From contig JACJXR010000002.1 of NCBI GenBank assembly GCA_020636505.1, positions 248,001-312,000 on the forward strand: a stretch of 64,000 nucleotides of DNA, read 5' to 3'. This DNA is from Chitinophagales bacterium. GTDB taxonomy: Bacteria > Bacteroidota > Bacteroidia > Chitinophagales > Chitinophagaceae. How positions within the stretch are numbered: position 1 is the stretch's first letter; the number at the start of each line of letters is the position of its first letter. Position numbers and translations under genes: made by a program. The notes under the pieces are model-generated. The model saw only the letters and a program-made list of their open reading frames with translations, had not been told where the DNA came from and made no database searches. Below are positions 27,552 through 37,334 of the stretch, one piece after another.

Positions 27552-30500
27552 TTAGTCGAATTTCAATTCAAGACCCAAGCCTCTCAATTCATTCACCAAT
27601 ACGTTGAATGATTCAGGTATACCCGGTCTAGGAACGTTCTCACCTTTCACGATCGATTCGTAAGTCTTGGCACGTCCGATGATATCATCCGACTTCAGTG
27701 TCAACAACTCTTGCAAAATGTTGGCTGCACCATATGCTTCAAGTGCCCATACCTCCATCTCACCGAAACGCTGACCACCGAATTGTGCTTTACCACCAAG
27801 AGGTTGCTGAGTGATAAGGCTGTACGGCCCGATGGAACGAGCGTGCATCTTATCGTCAACCATGTGGTGTAGCTTGATGATATATATGATACCGACAGTT
27901 GCTTTCTGGTGGAAACGCTCACCTGTTTCACCGTCATACAAGTAAGTGTGACAGTATGATGGCAAACCTGCTTCCTCGATCAAGTTTGTTATCTGATCGG
28001 GAGATGCACCGTCAAATATCGGAGTGGCGAACCTCATGTCAAGTTTCTCACCTGCCCAACCTAGGATGGTTTCATATATCTGTCCAAGGTTCATCCTTGA
28101 AGGTACACCCAGCGGGTTCAAACATATGTCCACCGGAGTTCCGTCTTCCAAGAACGGCATATCTTCTTCACGAACGATCTTCGCAACGATACCCTTGTTA
28201 CCGTGACGACCCGCCATCTTATCACCTACTTTCAGCTTACGCTTGCTTGCCAAGTATACTTTAGCAAGTTTCAACACACCTGCAGGTAGTTCATCACCGA
28301 TGCTTAGGTTGAACTTCTCACGCTTGTAACGGCCAAGTTCTTCGTTGTACCTGATGGTATGGTTGTGCAACAATAGGTTGATCTGCTCATCCGTATCATC
28401 ATCGCCCGTCCATCCAAGAGGATTAACATTCAAGAAGTCTACAGAACCAAGTGTCTTTGTGTTGAACTTACCGCCCTTGCTTATCAACAACTCACCGAAG
28501 TTGTTGGTGATACCTGTTGAAGTTTTGTCCTTCAACAATACCATCAACTTCTCTATCAGTAGGTCTTTTATTTCGTTCAGGTTCTTCTCGTGAACTTTTT
28601 CGATGTTCTCAAGTGCCGCCTTCTCACGAACTTTCGCGTTCTTATCTTTCTTCACACGTTGGAACAACTGCTTGTCGATAACCACACCTTCAACACCGCT
28701 TGCAGCTTTCAAAGAAGCATCTTTCGCATCACCTGCTTTGTCACCGAATATCGCACGAAGTAGTTTCTCTTCAGGAGTAGGATCTGTTTCTCCTTTAGGA
28801 GTGATCTTACCTATCAGAATGTCGCCTTCTTTGATATGTGCACCTACGCGGATGATACCGTTCTCGTCAAGGTCTTTTGTAGCCTCTTCGGATACGTTAG
28901 GGATGTCAGGAGTCAATTCTTCTTCACCAAGTTTCGTATCGCGAACTTCCAATTCATACTCATCGATGTGTACCGATGTGAACCAGTCGTCACGAACCAC
29001 TTTCTCACTGATAACTATCGCATCCTCGAAGTTGTAACCCTTCCAAGGCATGAATGCCACTTTCAGGTTACGCCCAAGTGCCAATTCACCGTCCTGAGTT
29101 GCATAACCTTCAGTAAGGAAATCACCCTCTTTCACTTTTTGGCCCTTGCGTACTGCAGGCCTCAAAGTGATGCTTGTGCTTTGGTTGGTTTTCTTATACT
29201 TTGTAAGTGTATATTTCTTAAGGTCGTCCTCGAATGATACCAAACGCTGTCTGTCGTCACGGTTGTAACGAACGTGTATTTCGTTTGCATCAACATATTC
29301 AACAACACCTTCACCTTCCGCATGTATCTGAATACGCGCATCACGAGCAGCCTTACCTTCCAAACCGGTACCGACGATAGGCACTTGAGGTTTGATAAGC
29401 GGTACCGCCTGACGTTGCATGTTCGATCCCATCAATGCACGGTTGGCATCATCATGCTCCAAGAACGGAATCAACGACGCACTCAAACCAACGATCTGGT
29501 TTGGAGCCACATCCATGAATTCCACTTCTTCTCTTTCCAATATCGGGAAGTCACCCGTTTGGCGAGAACGTATCTTTTCTTCTATGAAGTGCCCTTTGTT
29601 GTCAACTTCAACGTTTGCCTGTGCGATTTTTGCTTCATCCTCTTCTTCTGCACTTAGATAATGGTACTCTTTCAAGTTAACCTTACCTTCTTTCACTTTG
29701 CGATACGGAGTTTCGATGAAGCCCATATCATTGATCTTGGCATGTACACAAAGAGTGGATATCAAACCAATGTTCGGTCCTTCCGGAGTTTCAATGGTAC
29801 AAAGACGTCCGTAGTGGCTGTAGTGTACGTCACGAACCTCGAAACCTGCACGCTCACGACTCAGACCACCGGGTCCTAGAGCGGAGATACGACGCTTGTG
29901 CGTGATCTCAGAAAGCGGGTTGGTTTGGTCAAGGAACTGAGACAACTGCGAAGTACCAAAGAATGAGTTGATAACAGAAGACAACGTACGAGCGTTGATC
30001 AAGTCTATCGGAGTGAACACCTCGTTGTCACGAACGTTCATACGCTCACGAATGGTACGAGCCATACGTGCAAGACCAACACCGAACTGTGCGAACAATT
30101 GCTCACCAACTGTACGTACACGACGGTTGCTCAAGTGGTCGATATCATCTATCTCCGCCTTACCGTTGGTCAAACGAACCAAGTACTTGATGATGGAGAT
30201 GATATCTTCTTTGCTCAACACCTTCTTGTCAAGGTCTATATCAAGACCCAACTTACGGTTTATCTTATAACGGCCTACTTCGCCCAGGTCGTAACGCTTG
30301 TCGCTGAAGAACAACTTCTCGATGATACCGCGAGCTGTTTCATCATCCGGAGCGTCAGAACCACGAAGTTGACGGTAGATATGTTGTACCGCTTCAAGCT
30401 CCGAGTTTGAAGTATCCTTGTTAAGTGTATTATATATTATGGAGTAATCACCGCTTACTTCCTCTTTTTGAAGGAATACGGTATCAATACCCATATCTTG

Positions 30501-31364
30501 AATCATTTCGATATTGTCCTCGTCCAACACATTGTCACGGTCAAGAACAACCTCGTTACGCTCAATGGTCACAACCTCACCGGTATCTTCATCCACGAAG
30601 TCTTCAGTCCAGCTTCTCAAAACACGAGCAGCCAAACGACGTCCGATATTATCGTTAAGAGCCTTCTTGGTAACTTTTACCTCGTCAGCCATACCGAACA
30701 ACTCAAGTATATCCTTATCTGTTTCGTAACCAATGGAACGTAGAAGCGTGGTTACTGGGAACTTCTTTTTACGGTCGATGTAAGCATACATCACATTGTT
30801 GATGTCCGTAGCAAATTCCATCCAAGCACCTTTGAACGGAATCACACGTGCGCTGTAGATTTTTGTTCCGTTAGGGTGAGTGCTCTGGCCAAAGAATACG
30901 CCCGGAGAACGGTGTAGCTGAGATACTACAACACGTTCTGCACCATTGATAACAAATGTACCTCTTGGTGTCATGTAAGGGATGTTTCCAAGGAACACAT
31001 CCTGTACAATGGTTTCGAAGTCTACGTGCTCCTCATCGTTACAGCTCAAGCGAAGCTTCGCCTTAAGCGGCACCGAATAGGTAAGTCCGCGCTCCATACA
31101 TTCCTCTACGGTATAACGTGGCGGATCAACGAAATAATCCAAGAACTCCAGAACGAATATATTACGGGTATCCGTAATAGGGAAGTTCTCCTTGAATACA
31201 CGGAACAAACCTTCATTGTTACGTTTGTCAGGGGTAGTTTCCAGCTGGAAAAAGTCCTTGAATGATTGAAGTTGAATCGCCAGAAGGTCCGGAGCATCGG
31301 CTACGTCGTGTATTTTTCCAAAATCAACGCGGCCTGTTGTAGTTCTTTTCTGTGGTGTTGCCAT
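27552..31364 (-). CDS. rpoB: DNA-directed RNA polymerase subunit beta
   Basis: A 1270-residue core polymerase subunit. The rifampicin-binding cluster reads [20 protein letters not shown] then [18 protein letters not shown], with the usual drug-contact residues present, so no resistance substitution is obvious there. [12 protein letters not shown] and the C-terminal [19 protein letters not shown] are normal. Unusually, the ribosomal protein genes rplK-rplA-rplJ-rplL that normally precede rpoB are absent. The upstream neighbour is a divergent lipoprotein gene and rpoB has its own promoter (31504-31535) and about 130 bases of leader. Confidence 0.99.
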   Translation of the reverse strand: MATPQKRTTTGRVDFGKIHDVADAPDLLAIQLQSFKDFFQLETTPDKRNNEGLFRVFKENFPITDTRNIFVLEFLDYFVDPPRYTVEECMERGLTYSVPLKAKLRLSCNDEEHVDFETIVQDVFLGNIPYMTPRGTFVINGAERVVVSQLHRSPGVFFGQSTHPNGTKIYSARVIPFKGAWMEFATDINNVMYAYIDRKKKFPVTTLLRSIGYETDKDILELFGMADEVKVTKKALNDNIGRRLAARVLRSWTEDFVDEDTGEVVTIERNEVVLDRDNVLDEDNIEMIQDMGIDTVFLQKEEVSGDYSIIYNTLNKDTSNSELEAVQHIYRQLRGSDAPDDETARGIIEKLFFSDKRYDLGEVGRYKINRKLGLDIDLDKKVLSKEDIISIIKYLVRLTNGKAEIDDIDHLSNRRVRTVGEQLFAQFGVGLARMARTIRERMNVRDNEVFTPIDLINARTLSSVINSFFGTSQLSQFLDQTNPLSEITHKRRISALGPGGLSRERAGFEVRDVHYSHYGRLCTIETPEGPNIGLISTLCVHAKINDMGFIETPYRKVKEGKVNLKEYHYLSAEEEDEAKIAQANVEVDNKGHFIEEKIRSRQTGDFPILEREEVEFMDVAPNQIVGLSASLIPFLEHDDANRALMGSNMQRQAVPLIKPQVPIVGTGLEGKAARDARIQIHAEGEGVVEYVDANEIHVRYNRDDRQRLVSFEDDLKKYTLTKYKKTNQSTSITLRPAVRKGQKVKEGDFLTEGYATQDGELALGRNLKVAFMPWKGYNFEDAIVISEKVVRDDWFTSVHIDEYELEVRDTKLGEEELTPDIPNVSEEATKDLDENGIIRVGAHIKEGDILIGKITPKGETDPTPEEKLLRAIFGDKAGDAKDASLKAASGVEGVVIDKQLFQRVKKDKNAKVREKAALENIEKVHEKNLNEIKDLLIEKLMVLLKDKTSTGITNNFGELLISKGGKFNTKTLGSVDFLNVNPLGWTGDDDTDEQINLLLHNHTIRYNEELGRYKREKFNLSIGDELPAGVLKLAKVYLASKRKLKVGDKMAGRHGNKGIVAKIVREEDMPFLEDGTPVDICLNPLGVPSRMNLGQIYETILGWAGEKLDMRFATPIFDGASPDQITNLIEEAGLPSYCHTYLYDGETGERFHQKATVGIIYIIKLHHMVDDKMHARSIGPYSLITQQPLGGKAQFGGQRFGEMEVWALEAYGAANILQELLTLKSDDIIGRAKTYESIVKGENVPRPGIPESFNVLVNELRGLGLELKFD

Positions 31365-31503
31365 AATAAAATTATATACCTCAGTTACTGCAAATAAAAA
31401 ATCCCCGTGCTAAAAGGGTGAACCTTTCAGTACAGGTTTTATCTGCTTAACAAACTTTGATCAAAAGATTAGTGTGCACGTGCTATCTCCCGAAAAAGGG
31501 ATG

Positions 31504-31535
31504 CAAATATACGCAGGAACCGGCGAAACAGCAAA
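31504..31535 (-). promoter_or_regulatory. rpoBC promoter
   Basis: Minus-strand TTTG (31532-31535), 20 bases, then TATATTTG (31504-31511), a complete Bacteroidota housekeeping promoter (TTG-N17-23-TAnnTTTG). The start of transcription would be near 31498, giving a leader of about 130 bases before rpoB. Confidence 0.7.
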
Positions 31536-31729
31536 AAATATTCCAAAAATTAAATGTCTCTCAAAAAGATTTAACAAACCGGCACATTTCTTGCGTCCGT
31601 ACCAGCACGGATAAGATTTTACCGAATTGGTGGTATTGAACATAATGCCACCTGTATTACCTTTGTACACAGAAGGTTATCATTATTGTTAACTCAATAT
31701 GAATTAAGAAAAAAAACCACTGATTTCTA

Positions 31730-31758
31730 TTGTTTATTAATTTTAGCACTTATATTTG
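31730..31758 (+). promoter_or_regulatory. Promoter of the small lipoprotein gene
   Basis: TTG (31730-31732), 18 bases, TATATTTG (31751-31758): a full match to the Bacteroidota consensus. Transcription should start about 20 bases before the ATG at 31784. Confidence 0.7.
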
Positions 31759-31783
31759 CTAGCAAATCTAAAAAATCATACTT

Positions 31784-32017
31784 ATGAAAAAAGTTGCCTC
31801 AATTGCAATGATTGCATTATTCGCAGTTTCATTCACAGCTTGTAAGAAAAAATGGACTTGTGAGTGTACTAGCACAGTAAACGGTGTATCTACTACTGTT
31901 TCAGGTACTGATGACACTAAAAGAACTAAGAAAGACGCTAAAGCTCTTTGCGAAGGTTCTAACGGTACTACATCAATCTCTGGTGTTAGTGCAACAATCG
32001 ATTGTAAGCTTAAATAA
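31784..32017 (+). CDS. Small hypothetical lipoprotein
   Basis: A 77-residue protein with a signal peptide and lipobox (VSFTAC, Cys20). The mature part is short, Thr/Ser-rich and has four further Cys (KKKWTCECTSTVNG, ALCEGSNG, TIDCKLK), which may form two disulfides. No family is recognised. Its strong promoter, favourable codons and clean terminator suggest an abundant single-gene transcript. Confidence 0.8.
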   Translation: MKKVASIAMIALFAVSFTACKKKWTCECTSTVNGVSTTVSGTDDTKRTKKDAKALCEGSNGTTSISGVSATIDCKLK

Positions 32018-32033
32018 TTTAGCTTATTTACAT

Positions 32034-32069
32034 AAAAAGGGGCATCGTTTGATGCCCCTTTTTATTTTT
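32034..32069 (+). terminator. Intrinsic terminator after the small lipoprotein gene
   Basis: Perfect 8-bp stem ggggcatc / gatgcccc (32039-32058), extended by A-T pairs on both sides, followed by TTTTTATTTTT. The next gene starts 23 bases later. Confidence 0.93.
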
Positions 32070-32091
32070 GAGTTTATATTTACAGCCGTTC

Positions 32092-33024
32092 ATGAAAGTA
32101 GCACTCAAAGTAATTTACATCATACTCTCCGCTCTGCTCGGAGCGCTTTTCCTCTACTCGGCATACACCAAAACATTGCCAATACAAACCTTTGAATACA
32201 CATTGGTTGAGTTTGTGCATTTCCCTTGGTGGCTGGCTGCGGTCGGCTCCCGACTGCTCATAGGGTTGGAAACAGCACTTGGTGTATTGATGATACTGAA
32301 CATTTACGGTAACAAAAAGTGGATACTTAAACTATCGCTGCTGATATTGGCAACCTTTAGCATATACTTGATATACCTCTGGGCAACTGTTGGGGACGAC
32401 GTCAACTGTGGTTGCTTCGGCGATGCAATATGGATGAGTCCTTCCACTTCCCTACTTAAAAACCTGGGACTGATACTGGCAACCTTATTATTGTTGAAGT
32501 TTCACGATGGACTTAAAGGTAAGATTGCTCATATAATAAGCATTGTATTATTACTTGGCGTCACATCCGTACCGTTCTTCTACTACCCCATCCCTTCTGC
32601 GGCTCCAAGTTTCCTTAAGGATGATAAATATGAGATAGACCTATCGGCACTTTACAAGGCCGAACGTCCTCATATACCTGATGTGGACCTCAGAAAGGGT
32701 AAGCATATTATCGCCTTTATGAGTCTTACTTGCCCTCACTGTAAAATAGCCGCATACAAAATGCAGCTCATGAAGCGTGACAACCCCAACATATCCATGT
32801 TCATGGTACTGAATGGAGACTCCACAGACATGCAACAATTCTGGGACAAAACCAAGGCCGAAGACCTTCCGCATGAGATACTTTTGGGGCAAGATTTTGT
32901 GTCGTTGTCAGGACTAAGATTGCCCGCTATTTACTGGGTGGATGATAGCTGGGTTGTAGCCAAATCAGACTACATAACACTCAACCAGCAGGAGATAGAA
33001 AACTGGATAGAATCCAAAGAATAA
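32092..33024 (+). CDS. MauE/DoxX-type membrane protein fused to a thioredoxin-like domain
   Basis: A 310-residue protein in two parts. Residues 1-175 hold four or five membrane helices with the pattern of MauE/DoxX redox proteins, including a CxC pair (Cys106 and Cys108 in DVNCGCFGD). The C-terminal part (about 195-305) is thioredoxin/TlpA-like, with a CxxC motif (Cys214-Pro-His-Cys217 in SLTCPHCKIA). This suggests transfer of electrons or disulfides across the membrane to or from envelope proteins, by analogy with MauE and VKOR-type fusions (inference). I start at the ATG at 32092. A TTG eight codons earlier lies in the upstream terminator's T-run. Confidence 0.85.
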   Translation: MKVALKVIYIILSALLGALFLYSAYTKTLPIQTFEYTLVEFVHFPWWLAAVGSRLLIGLETALGVLMILNIYGNKKWILKLSLLILATFSIYLIYLWATVGDDVNCGCFGDAIWMSPSTSLLKNLGLILATLLLLKFHDGLKGKIAHIISIVLLLGVTSVPFFYYPIPSAAPSFLKDDKYEIDLSALYKAERPHIPDVDLRKGKHIIAFMSLTCPHCKIAAYKMQLMKRDNPNISMFMVLNGDSTDMQQFWDKTKAEDLPHEILLGQDFVSLSGLRLPAIYWVDDSWVVAKSDYITLNQQEIENWIESKE

Positions 33025-33064
33025 TCGCCAACAAATCCTAATTATTCTTATAAGCAGTTATAAA

Positions 33065-33077
33065 CCAAACGGTTTGG
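33065..33077. repeat. Short perfect inverted repeat (operator-like)
   Basis: ccaaac-g-gtttgg, a 6+1+6 palindrome in the gap after the MauE-thioredoxin gene. Four bases later comes GATATTTG, one mismatch from a -7 box. It could be a regulator site for the small ORF at 33197, but there is no supporting gene nearby. Confidence 0.3.
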
Positions 33078-33196
33078 CGTGATATTTGCTGTTTATAAAA
33101 AACATTGTATTTCATACAATAATGCTGAAAATCCTGCGTTATTACATAAGCAACAGCCTGATAGCCGGATAAAACTGTTAAAACTTAGAGAGTAAC

Positions 33197-33307
33197 ATGT
33201 CTTACAAACTACCCCTCAAACAAACCCAGGCAAAAGGAAAATGGATCACTATCGCTCTTGTATGCGTGTATATCGTTGTTGCGGTATTTATAGCTGTTGG
33301 TAGCTAA
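33197..33307 (+). CDS. Putative 36-residue single-pass membrane protein
   Basis: A short reading frame starting at ATG (MSYKLPLKQTQAKGKW) with a basic, polar N-terminus and one predicted membrane helix (ITIALVCVYIVVAVFIAVGS) reaching the stop. The positive-inside arrangement and an AGAG sequence 9 bases before the ATG are plausible for a real small protein. It lies alone in a 305-base gap, and the convergent GT39 gene ends 22 bases after it. It could equally be chance. No homologue is recognised. Confidence 0.45.
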   Translation: MSYKLPLKQTQAKGKWITIALVCVYIVVAVFIAVGS

Positions 33308-33329
33308 CAGACTAATTCCTTCGATACTA

Positions 33330-35042
33330 CTACTTTTCTTTCTTTACAAGGATACATAACGGTTTCCCTTTTACCCTTGCCACAAAGATGGCGTTTTGAG
33401 GCACCCAGCTTTCCGCCTGAATTTCATTCAACGGTACCAAAGCCATATGGAAGATGGCATAATCATAATCCCTTGCATCACGCTCATAATACCTTACATA
33501 ATCGGTTGCCACCTTATCGTACCCTTTCAAGTATTGGGTTGTAAGATGGTTGGCATTGGACAACAACAATACTTGCTTACCATCAGGTACCTTAGGTAGT
33601 TCATTCTTAATGAAATAGTCCGTACACTGCTTGACGCTGTTGTAGTAGTAGTCCATTTCATAATTACCGTAAGCACCTTTCACTCCACCTGCAAAGGCAT
33701 TATAATATGCCACAGTATTTGGAAATGTGGTAACAGTATACACCACAGGCTCCAGTAACAACAAACCAACCAAAGCTATACCCACTCCTGCTTTGCCGTA
33801 TGCACGTTTGGCAAAAGAGTTGACGTATTGCCAACCCAATGTGGCTATGACCACCACAGATGGGAATATGAAAAGCACGTGCCTCCAAGCGTGATAAACG
33901 TTGGACTTCTTATAGATAATGTAGAACAGTGGGAACAATGCCGTAAACGCCACGAAATATATGACGTTTGCTTTCTCACTCTTTGATACACTTCTGAAGA
34001 ACAAGAAGAACAATATCAACCCACCGAGTAACGCATATGTATTGGTTAAGAAGAAGCTCTTTATCAGGTAACCCTTTGGCAATTCACCCGAATACACTTT
34101 ATCTCCTTCCCATATTTGCCCCAAGTTCACCTTGAAATCGCTCATCACACTCAAAGCCTCCAAAGGATTGCTCAACGGATTTTGCAGTGCATATGGCCAA
34201 AACAAACTACCCGTCAAATATCCCAAAGCTGAGATTATGAGCAGCGGCTTGATGTAAGTATTGATTTTAAAAGAACCTTTTGAGGAGAAGTTCTTCATCA
34301 TGTACAATATGCCGACATAAACGAATAGATAAGGTATCAACAATATACCTGCCACACGAATGTTTATGGTAATGCCTATGCTGAGTATCACCCACAAATA
34401 GTCTGTCCACTTAACACTTGGGAAACGCTCGAAAAATCTAATAATGAAATACACACCCGCTATATACCCTGTTGCCAATGGTATATCCTTAGGGTTGTTC
34501 ATCGCATGACCTAAGAAGAATGGAGACAAGAACATCAGCCATACGGCTATTGTTGCCATTCTTTTATCAGATACCAATGCCACTATCCTAGCACTGAAGA
34601 ATATCGCCAAAAAGCCCGCCCATGCATTTAATATATGTCTGGTGGTATACTCACCGAAAGGAGAGAACTTGTTGAATATTGCACAAATGAAATCAAAGAA
34701 ACCACCGTAATACAGTATCACACCATCCCTATCATACATCTCCGGCATATTGAACACCGTCTTATCCGCACCGAACGTTGAGAAGTATTTGAAGATGGCT
34801 TTACCATACTCGTTCATATCCACCTCATCGCCCGAAAGCCCGTAAGAAAAACTCATAACGGCCATCAGTACAAATACGGCCAACAAACTGAATGTAAATG
34901 CTTTGGCCCAAATGGGATTCAACACACCGGCACTTGCGCTTTGGTCCTTTGCACTTGCTGCCTGTTGTGTTTGAGGTGTTACATCCTCACTTGATGCACT
35001 TGTTGTTTGTGCCTTTCCTTTGCGAGATTTCTTATTGGCCAT
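33330..35042 (-). CDS. Membrane glycosyltransferase, GT39/ArnT-like
   Basis: A 570-residue integral membrane protein with around a dozen helices, after a basic cytoplasmic N-terminus (MANKKSRKGKAQ). The first periplasmic loop has the acidic catalytic motif of GT-C enzymes (YGLSGDEVDMNEYG). FLGHAMNNPKDIPLA follows in a later loop. Such enzymes move a sugar from a polyprenyl-phosphate carrier onto lipid or protein in the periplasm. The GT2 gene directly upstream (12-base gap) is of the type that makes the polyprenyl-phosphate sugar, so the pair form a likely donor-transferase unit. Acceptor and sugar are unknown. Confidence 0.82.
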   Translation of the reverse strand: MANKKSRKGKAQTTSASSEDVTPQTQQAASAKDQSASAGVLNPIWAKAFTFSLLAVFVLMAVMSFSYGLSGDEVDMNEYGKAIFKYFSTFGADKTVFNMPEMYDRDGVILYYGGFFDFICAIFNKFSPFGEYTTRHILNAWAGFLAIFFSARIVALVSDKRMATIAVWLMFLSPFFLGHAMNNPKDIPLATGYIAGVYFIIRFFERFPSVKWTDYLWVILSIGITINIRVAGILLIPYLFVYVGILYMMKNFSSKGSFKINTYIKPLLIISALGYLTGSLFWPYALQNPLSNPLEALSVMSDFKVNLGQIWEGDKVYSGELPKGYLIKSFFLTNTYALLGGLILFFLFFRSVSKSEKANVIYFVAFTALFPLFYIIYKKSNVYHAWRHVLFIFPSVVVIATLGWQYVNSFAKRAYGKAGVGIALVGLLLLEPVVYTVTTFPNTVAYYNAFAGGVKGAYGNYEMDYYYNSVKQCTDYFIKNELPKVPDGKQVLLLSNANHLTTQYLKGYDKVATDYVRYYERDARDYDYAIFHMALVPLNEIQAESWVPQNAIFVARVKGKPLCILVKKEK

Positions 35043-35054
35043 AACATTATGGTT

Positions 35055-35759
35055 TTATCGAGCACTGGCATCCTTCAATTGATTGAAGAGCTTGAAGCCA
35101 TGCTTAACGAAAGATATGGTTTTTACACTTGGTGTACCACCTACCCTATCTCTGAAGTGAATGTTCACCCACTTTATCTTTTCTGCTTTGTTGGTGAGTA
35201 CAGACACTAATATATTAGCTAAATGGAAAGTTTCGGGTACTTTATCGGTTATTTTTTCGAGTATACTTCTGTGTATTAGTCGGTAAGGCACATTGGCATC
35301 CCTCACCCACTCACCCGTTGCGCCATAAGTGAACAGCGTAACAAAGCGAGATATCATAGAACGTTTGAAACCGTCATCCCTTGTTTTTCTGTAACCGTAT
35401 ATTGCCTTGTGTGTTTTGGACAATTCCAAAAACTTGGGGAAGTATTCAGGAGCGCATTGACCGTCGGAGTCTATTTGAAACACCCAATCGGCTCCACGCT
35501 CCAGCGCATAATTATACCCCATGATACAGGTCTGCCCATGGCCTGAGTTGGGCTTGTCTATTATATGTATCTGCTTGTATTTCTTTTCAAAATCTCTGAG
35601 GATGGAAAGCGTATTGTCTTTGGAGCCATCGTTAATGATGCAAAAAGTATAATCCTCCAAATTGCTGCTCAAACACTGCTGCCATTCTTCTATTACTGCG
35701 CCTACGGCTTCTTCCTCATTGTATACAGGCATTATCACCCAAAGGTTCTTCATCTCCAT
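35055..35759 (-). CDS. Glycosyltransferase family 2 (dolichyl/polyprenyl-phosphate sugar synthase-like)
   Basis: A 234-residue GT-A fold enzyme. The nucleotide-sugar segment WVIMPVYNEEEAV, the acidic INDGSKDNT and the DxD-like QIDSDGQC motif are visible, followed by GYRKTRDDGFKRSMIS. No membrane helices follow, so it resembles soluble DPM1-like synthases that load a sugar on undecaprenyl phosphate. It lies upstream of, and is probably translated with, the GT39 enzyme. A second Met at residue 3 is an alternative start. Confidence 0.9.
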   Translation of the reverse strand: MEMKNLWVIMPVYNEEEAVGAVIEEWQQCLSSNLEDYTFCIINDGSKDNTLSILRDFEKKYKQIHIIDKPNSGHGQTCIMGYNYALERGADWVFQIDSDGQCAPEYFPKFLELSKTHKAIYGYRKTRDDGFKRSMISRFVTLFTYGATGEWVRDANVPYRLIHRSILEKITDKVPETFHLANILVSVLTNKAEKIKWVNIHFRDRVGGTPSVKTISFVKHGFKLFNQLKDASAR

Positions 35760-35970
35760 TACTTCTGTCTGACTAATTGAAAGAGTTTACAGTACTGCCA
35801 CATCCATACAATAAGCATTGTTTACCCACCGCGAAAGTGAGACTGTTGTATACTTGTATGTCGATAACATGCACCGTTCTGTTGTTTTAGATTATAAGGA
35901 TGGGCAGTATTCTAAATTGGGTTCGTGAAGATAAGTAAATTGGGCAATTTTGCTAAAAGATGCCGCATAT

Positions 35971-36000
35971 AAAAAGGCGATGGGTATACCATCGCCTTTT
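35971..36000. terminator. Intrinsic terminator after rpsP (possibly bidirectional)
   Basis: 12-bp perfect stem aaaaggcgatgg / ccatcgcctttt with a 5-base loop. It lies 24 bases past the rpsP stop, and runs of A and T on each side allow termination on either strand. Confidence 0.9.
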
Positions 36001-36024
36001 GTAATATCTACTACAGTCGGGAGC

Positions 36025-36585
36025 TTACGCTTCGCTGCTTGTATCTTCTTGTGCGCTATCGTCGCCTGTTGCTTCAACTGCTTCTTCTGCGCTTACTTCA
36101 GGAGCTTCTTCGGCAGGAGCTTCTGCTTCAACTCTTGAAGCGGCTTTTGCAGCCATTTTCTCTTCAACTTTCTTCACAGACTCAGCCATTGCAGCATGAC
36201 GCTTTTCGGCTTTTACCTTACGGTGAGTTTCCTCACGATCGGCAACCAACTTTTCGTGGTCAGAGTTCCATGATTCAAATTTTTCCATAGCCGTCTTTTC
36301 ATCAAACAAGCCGAGTGTAACACCACGAAGCAAATGCTTCAGATACAGAACACCTTTGAATGATAAAATACGGCGGCAAGTGTTGGTAGGTTGGGCACCT
36401 TGTTGCAACCAGTGCAATGCACGCTCGCGGTTTAGGCGAATTGTGGCAGGAACACTTAATGGGTTGTATGTACCTAACTTTTCAATAAAACGACCATCGC
36501 GCGGAGCCGATGTGTCTGCAACTACTATAAAGTAGAAGGGGCGCTTCTTAGAGCCATGACGTTGTAATCTGATCTTTACCGCCAT
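36025..36585 (-). CDS. rpsP: 30S ribosomal protein bS16 with long acidic tail
   Basis: A small-subunit ribosomal protein. The first ~80 residues are the conserved S16 domain ([40 protein letters not shown]). The protein reaches 186 residues because of a C-terminal extension: a charged helix (about 100-145) and then an Ala/Glu-rich acidic tail ([20 protein letters not shown]). Such tails occur in many Bacteroidota S16 proteins. It is transcribed alone here, without rimM or trmD, from a promoter at 36629-36659. Confidence 0.96.
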   Translation of the reverse strand: MAVKIRLQRHGSKKRPFYFIVVADTSAPRDGRFIEKLGTYNPLSVPATIRLNRERALHWLQQGAQPTNTCRRILSFKGVLYLKHLLRGVTLGLFDEKTAMEKFESWNSDHEKLVADREETHRKVKAEKRHAAMAESVKKVEEKMAAKAASRVEAEAPAEEAPEVSAEEAVEATGDDSAQEDTSSEA

Positions 36586-36628
36586 AAATAATAGAAATTA
36601 TTCTGGGTTAACAATAAAATTTAGGTTG

Positions 36629-36659
36629 CGAAGTTAACGCAATAAATAACTTTTACCAA
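36629..36659 (-). promoter_or_regulatory. rpsP promoter
   Basis: Minus-strand TTG (36657-36659), 20 bases, TAACTTCG (36629-36636), one mismatch to TAnnTTTG. The -7 element ends 43 bases before the ATG. Confidence 0.5.
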
Positions 36660-36692
36660 TAACTACGGGCTTTTTCTGACCTTATTTAACAA

Positions 36693-37241
36693 TTATTCGG
36701 CCTTCAAACGCTCTTTCAGCTTTTTGCCCGGCAAATGTATTTGCAAACCAAACTCAAGGTTACCATAAATAGGGGTAAACTTGTATGGGTGTGAGAAGTC
36801 TCCCAAATCGTTGGAGATGTTATATCTGGCATCTACACTCACTCTTTCGTTAATGAAATATGTTGCACCCAAACCAATGGAAGGGGTAAAGTTATGGTTG
36901 ACAGATGAGGTTGCCTTGGTATTAAAATTTAACCTGTAGCCTACCCTCGCTTGTGTGTAGAAGTAAAACTTACCTGATTGCATACCTTCCTTTGCTCCAA
37001 AATAATACCTAAGAAATGGCGATACGCTAACATTTAAATTTGTGTTCTGATGCCGGCTGAGAGCGAAGTTTGGTGATACCTTAACACCAAACAGTAGACT
37101 GTTGGATAAAAACTTTCCACCGTTGATACCCATATCAGGTACATCGGCACCTAGCATCCAGCTACCCTTTTTAGGTTGTGCCATAGCCGTGGTTGATAAT
37201 AACAATGAGGAAAGCAGTAGTAATGAAGCAAATCTGATCAT
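36693..37241 (-). CDS. Outer-membrane beta-barrel protein
   Basis: A 182-residue protein with a cleavable signal peptide (MIRFASLLLLSSLLLSTTAMAQ) and alternating amphipathic strands typical of an 8-strand barrel of the OmpA-like/OMP_b-brl type (FGVKVSPNFALSRHQ, VSVSPFLRYYFGA, FYFYTQARVGYRLNF, IGLGATYFINERVSVDARY). It ends in basic residues (GKKLKERLKAE). I start at the ATG that begins the signal peptide. A TTG at 37277 overlaps a -7 box and is unlikely. Function is unknown. Confidence 0.82.
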   Translation of the reverse strand: MIRFASLLLLSSLLLSTTAMAQPKKGSWMLGADVPDMGINGGKFLSNSLLFGVKVSPNFALSRHQNTNLNVSVSPFLRYYFGAKEGMQSGKFYFYTQARVGYRLNFNTKATSSVNHNFTPSIGLGATYFINERVSVDARYNISNDLGDFSHPYKFTPIYGNLEFGLQIHLPGKKLKERLKAE

Positions 37242-37274
37242 AAAAAAAGGTTGTATAAGTTTAGAAATGAATCT

Positions 37275-37282
37275 CAAACGTA
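37275..37282 (-). promoter_or_regulatory. -7 promoter box for the outer-membrane barrel gene
   Basis: Minus-strand TACGTTTG, an exact TAnnTTTG match, 33 bases before the ATG at 37241. A TTG lies 24 bases further upstream, one base beyond the usual range. Confidence 0.4.
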
Positions 37283-37334
37283 TACAACCATATCCTAACG
37301 AAAAGCCAATTGGGGCTTAACGAAATGTAAAAGC

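Larger units (their letters stand above)
31365..31783. other. Non-coding region between rpoB and the divergent lipoprotein gene
   Basis: 419 bases without a convincing gene. It holds two back-to-back promoters (31504-31535 minus, 31730-31758 plus). In the rpoB leader lie two short inverted repeats: aacct/aggtt at 31421-31438, and a ccc/ggg pair at 31403-31418 that on the minus strand runs into six T. These could be a weak attenuator, but the stems are short. The 60-68 codon frames in this region have no protein-like features. Confidence 0.6.

Noticed and set aside
27552..31364. Rifampicin-resistance change in rpoB
   Set aside because: The cluster reads like drug-sensitive enzymes at the common resistance positions. 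The Leu and Thr that differ from E. coli (QFLDQTNP) are normal lineage differences.
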